From assembly GCA_015680685.1 (NCBI GenBank), contig MNCI01004113.1:1218689-1282688 (forward strand): a stretch of 64,000 nt of DNA. The letters are read 5' to 3'. The stretch is from Gnetum montanum. Taxonomy: Eukaryota > Streptophyta > Gnetopsida > Gnetales > Gnetaceae. The notes beneath the pieces were generated by a model. The model was given only the letters and a program-made list of their open reading frames with translations. It was not told the origin of the DNA and did no database searches. The translations under genes and the position numbers were made by a program. Shown one piece after another: positions 21,300 through 33,129 of the stretch; position 1 is the first letter of the stretch; each line of letters opens with the position of its first letter.

Positions 21300-24200
21300 A
21301 GTGTTGTTCATGGAATGTTAGGGGTCTCTCAGACCCTCGTAGAAGATATATAGTTCGAGATTATATTCAGAGACATTCCTTTGACGTTGTTTGTCTTCAA
21401 GAAGTTAAAATCCAAGGATTCAATCTTCAAACTTGCTGCCAAAGCATTTTTCCCAACAGTTCTTATGTTTTTACTCACCATGAACATGGTAAAGGGGGGG
21501 CTATAATTTTTCTCCATAATAAGTGGCAGGAGTTTGTTCTTGATCACGGTTGTGATAATTTAGGGCATTGTAGTTGGGTTCGATTACGGTACGCGAATGA
21601 GATCTTAGGGATTGTCTCCATTTATGCTCCTTGTCACTCAACTGATCGGAAGCTCTTGTGGAATTGGCTCATACACAATTTACCCCCAGCTAAATGGATT
21701 ATTGCTGGGGACTTCAACATGACTGAGCATCCAAAGGATAAATTAGGAGGACAAAGAGGTGGTTTAGATAACAGGGAGCTCTCTGAGTGGCTCTCGTTGA
21801 AATGTCAATTAACATTGCAAGAAGCTAATGAAAACTATTCCTCTGCTAGTACCTCTAACTGGTTTACTTGGAGTAACGCTAGACTTGGTGCTTCCTACAT
21901 CTCTTCTCGATTGGATCGGGTTTATCTATCTACTAATCCCCTTATTCATTTTACTTCTACCAACGGTGCCCCTGTCCAAGCAGATTATTCCCAGGTCTTG
22001 TCAGATCATTATCCTATTCATTGGTCTCTTTCCCACTCTGGGAACTCATACTCTTCTAACGATCTTTATATTTTTAACACTGCCTTTCTTCATAGTAACT
22101 CCCTTTGCTCTCTATTGATGCAAATCTGGAATTTGCATCCTAAATCCCTTGGTGATGACGGTTGGATTGATTGGTGGACAAATGCTTGTACCCGCCTCCA
22201 ACGGTTTTCCAAACATGCAGGTAAATTGATTGCTTCACAACTGAGTTCTCACAAGTCCAACCTTCATGAAGAAATTTCCTTTCTTTAAAATACCATTAAT
22301 AAAGATGAAGCTACTGAGGCTCACTTTAGTCGTTTGAAACATGCCAAGGAGAACCTATGTATAATGGATCACTATGAAGCTAGAGGTGCTCACCTCTGTG
22401 CTCGTCTCTCTTGGCTTCGCATGGGTGACCAGGCTACAAAGGGCTTTTTTCGTCTTCTCAAAGGGAGGAATCCGTCCCATAAAATTCCAGCTATTCAAGT
22501 TGAAGATAATATCTTTACCTCCAAGGATGACATTCTACAGGCCTTCTTTGAGTTCTACTCTCGAACTTTTCGAAAGGAGACGATTGACCCCATTGCAGTT
22601 AACACTTGTTTAGGAGCTATTACACCTTTTAATCGCTCCATCTTTGGTGATGCTTCTCTTCTTTCCAAACAGGATCTTGGTAATGCTCTTCAACAACTCC
22701 ACGATGGTAAAGCCCCTGGTATGGATGGCCTTCCCACAGAATTTTTTAAGAAATTCTGGCCTACTCTTCAAGACACTGTTTATAGGGTATATAAGGAAGC
22801 TCTTAGGGAAGGATCCTTTGGTAAGCAAATTAATACTGGTATTATTAAGCTTCTCCCCAAGTCAGGAGATCGAATGAATATAAGTAATTGGCGCCCTATC
22901 ACTCTTTTAAATGTCATCTATAAAATCATTGCCAAAGCTATAGCTAATAAACTTAAACCCTTTCTTCCTCATCTTATAAGCAAGGAGCAAACCGGTTTTG
23001 TTCAAGGTAGATATATTTTAGACAATGTTGTTACTGCTATTGAGGGCTTGCACTGGGCTTCTTCCACTAATCAAAATGCTATTCTTCTTAAGCTTGATTT
23101 TGCTAAAGCTTACGACATGCTTGATTGGTCCTTTTTAAAAAGTATAGTCAAACACCACAACTTAGGTAATGCTTTTGAGAGACATATTGATCTTGTTTTG
23201 TCCGAGGCCTCTTCAGTCATCTGCATTAACGGATCCTTCTCTAAGGTCATTGAGCTTCAAAAATCAGTTCGACAAGGGTGCCCTTTAGCCCCTTATCTTT
23301 TCATCCTAGCTGCTGATGCTCTGGGAGCTGTTCTTAGATCTTCTAATGATTCTATGCGGCTAAGAGGTATCTCTCTTCCACAACAAGGACATGATCTTGT
23401 TTACAGCCAGTTTGCAGATGATACTTTTATCACTTTGATCGAGGACCATAATAATTTTAACACTGCCTTGCAATGCATAGATATCTACTGTAGAGCCTCA
23501 GGAGCTAAGATTAATTGGAACAAAACGCAAGCCATTCGATCTAGCTTCTCTCCTAGGCCTCCTTGGACTTATCACTTTGATATCAAGTGGCTATCTCCTA
23601 TTGATCCTTTCACCCTCTTAGGCATCCCTATTGCTTTATTTGCTACTCCCACTACCATATGGAACAATGTGGTGGAAAAGGTGAAACATAAAGCTTTGAA
23701 ATGGGCTTCTAAACCCTTATCTCTTGCAGGTAGATTTATCGTAGCTAATCATATTTTGAGCTCCACTCATGTCTATTACTCTTCCTTTATGGCTCCTTCC
23801 AAATCTTCCTTTCATTGCATTAACAACATTCTCAGGAATTTCCTTTGGGGGGATAAGGATGATCATAAAGCTTTTCATCGAGTAGCTTGGGATACTTGCA
23901 CTTTAAGTAAAGAACAAGGGGGCTTAGGCCTTGCTTCTATTGAGCACCAGAGTATTCTCTTGGCCTCCAAATGGGTGACTCGATGTATTGAAGGAGATGA
24001 AGCTTGGAAGATCCTTCTAGGCACAATATCTCTAGTCTTGGTACTCACCAACGATGGCATAATACTCATTGGAGCAATTGGATCATTAGTAAAAACTCTC
24101 AGAAGATCAAAGGTTCTTTTTGGTTCCAGCAAATTTGGCGTTGTTGGAGACAACTTCGAGATCTGTTGCAATGGAAACCTTCCCAGATAAGCTTGCAATC

Positions 24201-25095
24201 TCTGTCGACTCACTCGATCTGGTGGTCCCCTATATTTAAAAAGAATGGAGGTTGTCTTTATGATGAATTTTCTCATAGGGCCAATCGTTTTGCTGACCGC
24301 AATCTCCACCATATTGATCAATTATATACTGTTAGAAATGATTCTCCTACCCTCTCTTGGACACATGCGAAAGTTAAATGGGGGTTTCAAAGACAAGATA
24401 TTGTCATTTACCAACACATTGAGCAAGTCCTTTTCAACTTTGTTGTGCATAAGATGCATACTAATACTCCTTGGTGTGAAGATTGGTTTTGGCCTGACGG
24501 TTCCCCTCTTTGCTCTTTACGTATCTCTAAAGCCCAATCTTGGTTTCATGCGCAAGCTTTTCAATTCTCCACTCTAAATAGACGTTGGAGTTTACATCTT
24601 GAGGATCATCAGTGGAAAACTATTTTTCGTCGGATTTGGACTTCCAAGGCTCAACCTAAGCATCGTTTCTTGTTTTGGTCCTTGGTTCATCAAGGTCTTC
24701 CCATCTGACATAGGCTTCTTTTTTTAGGAATTGATCATCCTAAATGCCCCATTTGTAAAGCGGATGATTCTTTTCAACAAGTCTTTTGGGATTGCTCTTT
24801 CTCTCAATACATTTGGCAATGGTGTAAATCTCTCCAAGTCTTCCTTCCTAATCATTCTCTTAGCTTTCCTCAATGTATCCTTCAAGATGATTGTGTTAAG
24901 CGTCACCTTCAAAAAGCCTGGAAAATCCTCCTATTTGAGATTATCTTATTTATTTGGAAATGTCATCTAGATGCTTGGTATCATAACACAAACTACAATG
25001 AATTCGACTACGGTATGAAATGCTCTATTGCTGGAAATGTCCAACTTCAATGTCGCGAACTAGGCTTTCTCAATAATATTACCTTTTCCAACTGA
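21296..25095 (+). pseudogene. LINE ORF2: endonuclease, reverse transcriptase, zf-RVT
   Basis: Enzyme of target-primed reverse transcription. The start is ATG 21296 (MKCCSWNVRGLSDPRRR). Endonuclease motifs: WNVRGL, CLQEVK, IAGDFNM, SRLDRVYLS and LSDHYPIHW. After TAA 22286-22288 the same frame continues into RT: NWRPITLLNVIYKIIAK, GFVQGRYILDNV, LDFAKAYDMLDW, VRQGCPLAPYLF and the catalytic QFADDTF (about 23410). A frameshift near 24000-24020 moves to the frame ending at TGA 25093-25095. That frame carries a zf-RVT-like segment (WTSKAQPKHRFLFW ... CPICKADDSFQQVFWDC) and one more TGA at 24706-24708. Length and domain order fit plant L1 elements. Confidence 0.9.
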
Positions 25096-25113
25096 ATTCT
25101 CTTTGAATTAGGT

Positions 25114-25266
25114 NNNNNNNNNNNNNNNNNNNNNNNNNNNNNNNNNNNNNNNNNNNNNNNNNNNNNNNNNNNNNNNNNNNNNNNNNNNNNNNNNNNNNNN
25201 NNNNNNNNNNNNNNNNNNNNNNNNNNNNNNNNNNNNNNNNNNNNNNNNNNNNNNNNNNNNNNNNNN
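25114..25266. other. Assembly gap (153 Ns), then a run of 13 C
   Basis: N run hiding the LINE 3' end. The poly-C at 25267-25279 directly after it may be an assembly or sequencing artefact. Confidence 0.9.
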
Positions 25267-25279
25267 CCCCCCCCCCCCC

Positions 25280-25989
25280 TTTTCTAGTTATACCTGCCCC
25301 ATGCTAATGTGAATTTGTAGTTATATTTATCATTGACATTTATAAACTCTTGATCTTTCTCAGTAATTTCAACAAAACACCTTCTACTACTTCCATCTTT
25401 GGCATTTCCATGTACAGGGTATCATGCATATCAATCATCATGTTTTTTCATTTGAATACCTATTTTGTCTTATATTCATAAATGATGGAAGTGATGCAGA
25501 ATCAATATCATTCATATTCTTATCATGTTCTCTACCATTGTCTTTTGAAGTAAATAATCTAATTCCTTAGTTGCTACTGTATTGTCCTCCAATCTTCGAT
25601 AAGGAAATAATTTGGCAATTTAATTTTCATCTTAACAATGTCTTGGCTTTAACTATAATTGAAGTTTTTACTAAACTCTTTACAATGGAAAATAGTAAAT
25701 CTTTTTGGAGGAAAATTCCCATCAAACTTAAGGTTCAGTGGTATAAAAAACTTCTTTCCTAAGAAACAAAAAATGAAAACTGTACAAGAAGTTATAGCAT
25801 AAGCTACTCATGAAAAAGAAAGAGAGTTGTCAAAGTGACCCTCTTAGGAATCTTCTTGTCTTGTATTTGATCGTACTCAATATTTGATGTAACCCAAGCT
25901 TTCTTCTCTTTCTCTTGTTTTCTCAATGTTCCCACTTCTTCAATCCTCATGTCATTGTTTATAGCATTACTTCTAGAAAGTATCTCTTT
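25280..25989. other. Unassigned stretch after the LINE
   Basis: No gene recognised. The part 25560-25740 shows base-level similarity to 40520-40700, including a GATAAGGAAATAATTTGGCA versus GACAAGGGAATAATCTGGCA block, so it is part of a repeat of unknown kind. Confidence 0.35.
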
Positions 25990-26864
25990 TTAGTTTTCAA
26001 ATGATGTTGTAATTCCAATATTCAAAGCTTCATGTTTGACCTTATTCTCAGTGCAAGTGAAAGATAAAGGAACTACTTCGAAAATTTTTGGAGAATCATC
26101 CTTTACTAGAACTACTCTAGCTCGTACACCTTTGGAATTACAAGAATCATCAAAGTATGACTTCCACTTATTCTTACCTTGAGATTCCTCTTTCTCCAAG
26201 TTATCAACTTCTTGAAGTATGAAAATTTTGGTTTCAAAAGCTCTTTTTTCAACAACTTTGCTCTTGCCATTTGAAGTAATGTTTTCATTCATTAAAGGCT
26301 CACTGTAAATGTATATTTGATTTGGCTCTCCCCTCCAAGGTAGCTACATATGTGAGTGATTTGTTGATATGTAACTTGAGAAATTCTTACTCCAACTTCT
26401 ACTCAACAAAAGACTATATAAATCTGGTATATTTGCCACTTGAATAGTCAATCTACTTTTGATACGAGGTTCAAAAGAAATTTCTAATAAAACATTGGGC
26501 AATTGACCCACAATCTTTACTCTACATTTATCCACTTGAATGATCTTCTAATTTGATTTTTCAAGAATCAAACCAAGTTTTTTGCATATAGATAATGGCA
26601 TAATAGTAGATGTAGCTTCAGAATCAACCAAACAATTATGAAGATACTTGTTATTTGACTTCATTGTCAAAAGAAAAGGAGGAGCTTCTTTATCAGGAGT
26701 GCAATCATAGCTAGTTTTTGTTCGTCATTGTTGGACACATAGCTTAACTTTGATTCTCCAGCTCTCTTTTTACCTTTAATGAACTCTAAAGCCTTTCTTT
26801 GTTGATCTTCTATTTGTAACAATTGATATATGCTAATGTTGGCCTTTTGATATTGAGATCCCAA
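25990..26864 (-). pseudogene. Tat-like Gypsy relic: protease joined to RNase H
   Basis: Read on the minus strand. The protease part shows CLVDSEATSTIMPLSICKKL (Gly of the D-S-G triad changed to Glu) and then VKIVGQLPNVLLEISFEPRI and LYSLLLSRSWSKNFSSYIST, which is Tat-group protease flanking sequence. Next comes an RNase H of the 'additional' Tat type, WKSYFDDSCNSKGVRARVVL. No RT lies between them in this copy. Stops separate the pieces. The relic ends two bases from a plus-strand RT (26866), so the two are head to head. Confidence 0.7.
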
Positions 26865-26865
26865 A

Positions 26866-28133
26866 AGAACTTAAAGAATATGAGAATTTGGTAATTTATG
26901 AAACTAGAGAATTGCCACCAAAAAGAACTATTGAACATGTCATTGATATCTTTCGTGGAACATAACTAGTTTCAAAAGCCCCATATAGGTTTCCCATTTC
27001 AAAATTAAGAGAATTAAAAATACAATTATATTAGTTACTAGAAGAAGAAAAGATTCATCCTAGTGTCTTAGCTTAGGGTGCACTAGTTTTTTTGTTAACA
27101 AGAAAGATGGTACCTTGAGGTTACGCATTGACTATAGAACATTAAACAAAGTAACGATTAAAAATACTTATTCCTTACCTAGGATTGACAGCTTGTTTGA
27201 TCAATTTATTGAAGCATTTTACTTTTCAAATATTGATTTAAAATCAAGGTATCACTAGATAAAAATTAAAGAGAAAGATATTGAGAAAACAATATTTAGA
27301 ACTAGGTATGGATTGTATGAATTTGTAGTAATGCCTTTTTGATTGACCAATGCACCTACAACATTTATGACATTAATGATTAATATTTTTCAGAAATACC
27401 TTGATTAATTTGTTATTGTATTTATGGATGATATACTTATCTATTCTAAGTTAAGAGAGGAACATATTAAGCATTTAAAAATTACTATGGAAACTCATAA
27501 GAGACATTAGTTAAAAGCAAAACTAAGCAAACATGAACTTTTTAAAGAAGAAGTATCATCTTCGACCATATTATATCTAAACAAGGACTATAATTAGACT
27601 TGTTAAAAATTAGTATAATTCATGAATGATTGGAAGTTAAAGAAACTATAGCAATTAGGAGCTTTTTGGGTTTAACAAGCCTTTATCAATGTTTCATTAA
27701 GGATTATTCCACTATGGTATTCCCCTTGACTAACCTTTTGCAAGAACAACATGTATTTATGTTTGATGAAAGACACATGTAAGCTTTTCTAAGACTAAAG
27801 ATGCTATTAACTACAACATTTATCCTAAGATGCCATTAATTATGACATCTATCCTAAGAATCCTAGATGAAGAATTACCATTCAAAGTATCTATAGATGC
27901 AGGTGGAATAGGGATTGGTGCAGTTCTTTCATGAGAAGATAAAGTGGTATATCATGAGTTTTATAAAGTATGAGAGCCAAGGTAAATTACTCAACCCATG
28001 ATTTAGAATTACTAGCAATTTTTCATCCCTTAAAGGTTTGGACATTATCTTTGTGGTAAAAGATTTGTATTAAAAATAGATCATAAGAGCTTAGAATACT
28101 TGTAGAGACAAACCATCCTAAACACTAGACAAT
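26866..28133 (+). pseudogene. Chromovirus-like Gypsy pol relic (F), RT and start of RNase H
   Basis: Heavily decayed pol. Visible blocks: [26 protein letters not shown], the catalytic VFMDDILIYSK (about 27418-27450) and, for RNase H, SIDAGGIGIGAVLS (about 27890-27930) and KIDHKSLEYL. There are many stops and frameshifts. At 28133 the RNase H motif TRQ is cut by element D and resumes at 36594 as RWVELLAKYDFEVKYI. This is among the oldest layers in the window. Confidence 0.82.
28129..28133. repeat. Target-site duplication ACAAT (left)
   Basis: Matches 36589-36593. Removing element D and one copy restores the RNase H reading of relic F. Confidence 0.88.
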
Positions 28134-28995
28134 TGATGAGTGGTGAGGTACCCCTATGCTCAACCATATGAATCACAAGCATTCATGCATGATTTGGTCA
28201 AATTCCATGGATGGGACTAGTTGTGGTATCTAGATCGTTATGCCTTGATCACAGTTTGTTGTCTTCCCACTTGGACTACTGGTAGTTTTGTCATGTATGG
28301 TTTAGTCCAAAGTGAGGTGTATGATGTTGTCTAATTCTACCTTGCTCCTAATGATAATAAAGAGGTAAATTAATTAAGCTAATGAACAATGGAAAACAAG
28401 ATCTAAACTAGCCTACGTGCGATGATTATTCACTCTTAATTATTCTTATACGTCTTGGACTTCATGCAACTACTTCTAGGATTGCCAAGTGTATGTCACT
28501 TGGTGTGTCAAAAAATACACTGCTAGACTACCAAGTAGTTACAGTTAACCGCTTGTGATTAAGGTGTACACATTCCACTTAATGATAGGAATAGTAAATA
28601 GCAATAAATGGAAATGTTATCTAAAGAAAATAGTAAATAATTAACAATTAAGAGCAACAATAATCCAAGTGGATGCTCAAATGATGGGAGTAATCTCGAT
28701 CTTTATTTCTAGTTGTGTAACATGTCCAAGTACGTCACACTCGAACAAAGGTTCCATACAATTACAAACATCACATTGTAGGCATGCACTGGGAATAATA
28801 GGACTCTAAGAAAGACTAACAAAGACTAACAAAAACTAAGAACTAAAACTAAAACTCTATTGCTATCTTCTCCGTGCACCCCAAGTGCTATATTTATAGG
28901 CATGCACAGAGGAGACGACATCAGATATTTGACATTGCTTCCTAGCTCCAACATCAGGTATTTGATATTGGGGCCTAACAGATGATGACTCATCA
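28134..28995 (-). repeat. 3' LTR of element D
   Basis: 862 bases. On the plus strand it begins TGATGAGTGGTGAGGTACCC and ends GATGATGACTCATCA. The TATA box (TATAAATATA on the minus strand) is at 28889-28898. U3 has a series of degenerate GATATC-like palindromes between 28915 and 28980. Confidence 0.9.
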
Positions 28996-29010
28996 TACTC
29001 CCATGACTAA
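28996..29010 (-). promoter_or_regulatory. Polypurine tract of element D
   Basis: Reads TTTAGTCATGGGAGTA on the minus strand, directly before the LTR. Confidence 0.75.
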
Positions 29011-29183
29011 ATGAAAATTCATCCTTGAGTCAGATAAAATGAGGAACAAGTTCTTTACAAAATATTGGAAAGGTATGGAATTATTGACTAACTTAAACAA
29101 CAACAAAAATAATTAACTCTTACATGCCACAGTGGCATAGTACAAAAAATGGGACACAATATTACAAAACAAAACTAGAAAGC

Positions 29184-31600
29184 TCATGTGGTTTCTAGAG
29201 GTGGTGGCTCCTCCATTGGTTGCTTCCCTTTGTCACCAAGCTTGGGAAATTTGTAACAATGAAGCAAGGCCTGCAACTTTTCCTCTTTCATTCTTGGGTC
29301 ATGTATCATCTAGGCTGTTGAACCAATGTGTGTCAGTGCCAGTACATCCCAAGGGCATGGTAGCTACAGAAAAATTTGATTACCTTTACATATCAAGCTA
29401 CAAACTATTGTTGTTCCTTCTCAAAGGCGCTAGCTTTTTCTCTGAGTTCTTGATAATCTATTAATCTTCTAGCTAGGTTTGAGGAAACATCCTTTTGTCC
29501 TTGGTAGCTAGCTTTAATCACTTTCAATTTTGTGTTTGTTATATAGAGCTTTTGCAAAGCATCTTTTCTATATGCAAACTCTTTTTCATATAATGCATAA
29601 GTGGTTGCTACCTACTTCTCTAGCTCACTACGAGGCTGACCTACTATTAACATGGTAAGGTTGGCATATCTGAGGTTAGCCAATGCCATGTATTCCTTCA
29701 AATCTTCGATTTGTAGGTCTTTATTCTTTACTTTCACCTGGTGGACCAAAGCATAGCTATCTAGGATTGGTTTCCACTCAAGATTTTGTGTTGATAGGGA
29801 CCCAATGCAAGCTTTAGCCATCTGGATCTCTTTTTCAATTATTTGTTTATGCATCCCTACTTGGTCGCGGAAGTGTTTCTTCAACTTTTCGTGCTTCTTG
29901 GCCTCATTCTACCATGCACTAATTTCTATTGTTGATTTTTGTCGAATAGCGTGGGCCTCCTCCATGGAGAGGATTTTGTTTTCTCTAGCCAATCTATTAA
30001 TGTCCTAGTTAACCCTCACTAGTTGTTCTCTCAACTGGTGAACACTTTCCTCTAGAATATTCTTTTGCTTTTCGACTGTGGTCAACCTTGAATTTTTAGC
30101 GGTGAGCTACTTATTTTCTTCTTGTGCGGTGATCAATGCCTTTTTGTATGCATGAGACTATGCATCAATAACAGAGGCATTCTAGACCACATTCTCCTTT
30201 TCTTGTTCTACAACTATGCTATCCTCAGTCAGCTTGGCCAACTGCTCTATCCTAAATTACTCCAGCTAGTTAGGTGTAACAAAATGAGTAGGATTTTGTT
30301 ATTTAGCTCTTAGGATGGTCATCTCTTGTTGTAATCATTGCACTTATACTTTTGCCTGCTTTGCCCTAACTTCAACCATGACGAGTTTTCCTTTAGTGGT
30401 GATGAGATCTAATTGAGCTATAGTGACATCATTGGGGATGTCAAACAAAGTAGTCATCACTTACCCTGTCTGCAATACTTGATCCAAAACATCCTCATGT
30501 GTTGTAGGAGTCACTAAAGTTCTAGCCAACATCTGCGCATCTTTGGTCCCAGTTAGATCTACTAGGGGCACAATAGGCACATTGAATGATTCTTTAATAT
30601 GGTATGTGATTACTTTTGCTACACTTGCCGCATCCTCATGTTACATTACCACAACTATGGCACCTTCTCCAATTTCAAGCATTACTTGGAAGGATGTAGC
30701 ATTCCCAGAGATTTGCTTGGATCACTACGTTCCTCCTCTTGATTGTAATGAAATCTTCCCCATTGATGGATTGGTTGAAATAGTGGGTTGTATGGCATCA
30801 TCAATTACTTTGAAGAGATTGGACTCTTCTCTGCTTCCCCACTTGACAACTTTAGCAATTTTCTAGAGATGGCTCATTATAGGCTTGTAATATTGTGGTA
30901 GTAGCAGTGAAGCTTGTGTTTCTAGGCACTGTTCAGGCTCATGTCATACTTTTTTCTTGCTTTGCTTCCTTTTCTAGTTGTTGCTCTTCACCAAGATCTT
31001 TTCTTAGTGTTGCAAGTTTGAGGAGTTTGGTGAAGGAGGCATTTTAAGCCTTCTTGGGGATATCATTCATATATCCCAGATTCTAGGGTGTTTTCATAAC
31101 CTTCTAATTAGCCAAGGGAATGGGAGTATTGGTTTCTCTACCTTTTTCTCTTTGAACCATCATTGAATTTTAGTGAAGTAGAATTGGGGAAGATTGACTA
31201 CATATTTGCCCATTAAGATAACAATTCCCTTGGTTGCATATGTTGAGATTCAGTTGAGCCCTTTGGTGGAAAATAGGTGGTATGTACCAATCTTGAAGTA
31301 TGTCTTCTCTTCCAAAGTTAGTTCATTATATGCTTTATCTTCTTTATTGCAAGCTCGTTTCAGCCACAACTTTTTAGTATCGGGGTTAGATTTGGTGGAC
31401 AGATGAGCTACCTTAGCCCCTTCATTCGAAAAATTCATAGCTATTGTAATTACCTTAACTAATAAAGAGACATTAACTCCACAAATGTTGATAGTAGTGC
31501 CCTCATATTTTTTGTGCCAAAATTGATAAGTATCACTAAGGTACCACTTGTCACTATTTGAAAGAATGGGCTAAATATCGTAAGTGGAAAGTGTGTGTAG
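29184..31600 (-). pseudogene. ORFX (element D copy), coiled-coil protein of unknown function
   Basis: A long broken reading region between the spacer and the polypurine tract. It opens with WYLSDTYQFWHKKYEGTT (about 31550-31495), matching ORFX of element A. NFSNEGAKVAHLSTKSNPD and further sequence to 31250 follow. The C-terminal half (30100-29600) is rich in Glu, Lys and Gln with heptad-like spacing, for example MKKHFRDQVGMHKQIIEKE, and looks like a coiled coil. Several stops and frameshifts are present. The N-terminal part seen in element A (from MAPKREQ) is missing here, so the two copies carry complementary deletions. A link to the PF20167 plant transposon protein or to Athila-specific ORFs is possible but untested. 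Confidence 0.55.
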
Positions 31601-33129
31601 AGCTCTGAGTTGTGAGAGAAAATTGAAACAACTCCCCTAGTAGAAAATGATGAAAATGATGTTTGGGTACCATTGGGGTCATATATATATGTTTTGATTG
31701 ACCCAACGTCGAGTACTGGATGTCACGTATCCGACGTCACGTCCAACTCGATGATAGGTAGTCGATGTTGAAATCCATGAATAATCACCAAATGGGGCAG
31801 TTGAGCATGAAAACTGAAGCTTTGTGATTGGTTGGAAGGTTTGAGGTTAGGTTCATAGTTTTGGGTAAGTGGAAAATCAGTTTGAGGCATTGGAAGTGTA
31901 AGAAGGTGGAGTCGTTAATGTGAAAAAGCTTTAGAAGAAGCAAGAAAAAGGGTGTTGAAATTGAGGTTGTGGATAAATCAAGTTATATGAGAAGGGAAAC
32001 AAAAAAATATAATGATTGGGCACTTGGAAGGTGAAGAATGATGTGGTTGTGTCAAACAAGTACAAGTTACAGAAGTTACACAAGTGGGTCCTCCCCAAAA
32101 CAGGATCTAGCCTATGATGCCCTTGTGTAACCATACCTAAAAATGTTTGTAGGTACTAAAGAGGTTAAATGCAACACATACTTGTGAAACAAAACACCCA
32201 TGTTAAAACCACCAATTTGAGATAATAATTCTATGTTACATAAAACCACAAGTTAGGATTACTTGAACAACAAGATGAGATGGATTGTAGAAAGGATTAT
32301 AGAAATTGGGACATGAGGTGTCTTACCATGGGCACAATAAAACCCTATGTGTTATTAATGGTTAAATAATCATGAGTCCTTCTTTCCAAGATTCAAACCA
32401 AGTCCACACCACATTGCATTGATATTGCATTATTTCATCACGTTGGCTGACAACCATAAGACTATCATAGTTGCAAGGAGTAACATCAGTTGGCATTTTG
32501 TCCAAGGGAAGAGCTAATTTATGGCACATGTGTTTGTTTTTTCCTTTGTTTTTTTTTTCAATTTTGAGAATTCACCAACCTTTAGGCATGGGTACATGTC
32601 TTTCTAGTGGGACCCATAGAAGTTTCTTCAATGTCGTTTTAGGTTACTCTTACTTCCATTTTTTGTTATATCTACAAGGATATGGTTACAACCTTAGCAA
32701 CATGATAGAACATATAGAAGTAACCAAAGAGAATCCACAAATCCCCTTGATGTTACACCCTTCACATTTTTCCTTGGTTCTACACTCTTCTTCCTAGACA
32801 TAATGATTATAGATTTATTATTAGGTTGAATGATGGAAAAGATTATCATTATGACCAAGGCAAGAACCTCTTATTAATGGAATGGGTGGATGGATGTCAT
32901 GATCTCAATGTATGAATAATCAATCCCTTATGACTTGATAACATAGAGAAAACCTCATCTCAATGGGAAACATGATTTTTTTATTCACAAGTGAGATTAC
33001 CCAACAAGGAAAATGAAAACAACAACTAGAAAAAATTGGAAGAAATAGGAAAAATTGGATCAAGAAATAGAAAAATGATAAAAAATTGTAACATAAAAAT
33101 ATGGAATACACTTAAGAATCCTAAAGACT
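31601..33129 (-). other. Spacer of element D with TATA-like site and palindromes
   Basis: No gene. A TATA-like ATATATATAT lies at 31676-31692. Just upstream of it on the minus strand (31704-31770) is a run of CGACGT/GACGTC-type palindromes, the same arrangement as the U3 promoters of this family. The conserved hairpin is at 32075-32131. The spacer ends at the gag stop near 33130. Confidence 0.55.
32075..32131 (-). ncRNA. Conserved 3'-spacer stem-loop, copy in element D
   Basis: On the minus strand GTTACACAAG pairs with CTTGTGTAAC over all 10 positions around a 37-base loop. The loop contains CCTGTTTTGGGGAGGACCCA. Compared with element A (ATTACGCAAG/CTTGCTTAAT), several arm bases differ on both sides while pairing is kept. 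Confidence 0.65.

Larger units (their letters stand above)
19659..25113 (+). mobile_element. L1-type plant LINE, nearly full length but decayed
   Basis: Non-LTR retrotransposon. A GC-rich 5' region with short tandem repeats is followed by ORF1 (20118-21299) and ORF2 (21296-25095). ORF2 has endonuclease, RT and a C-terminal zinc-binding region. The 3' end falls in the N gap at 25114, so the poly(A) tail and target duplications cannot be seen, and the exact 5' end is uncertain. The damage is light: two stops in ORF1, and two stops plus one frameshift in ORF2. This makes it one of the younger insertions here. Confidence 0.85.
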
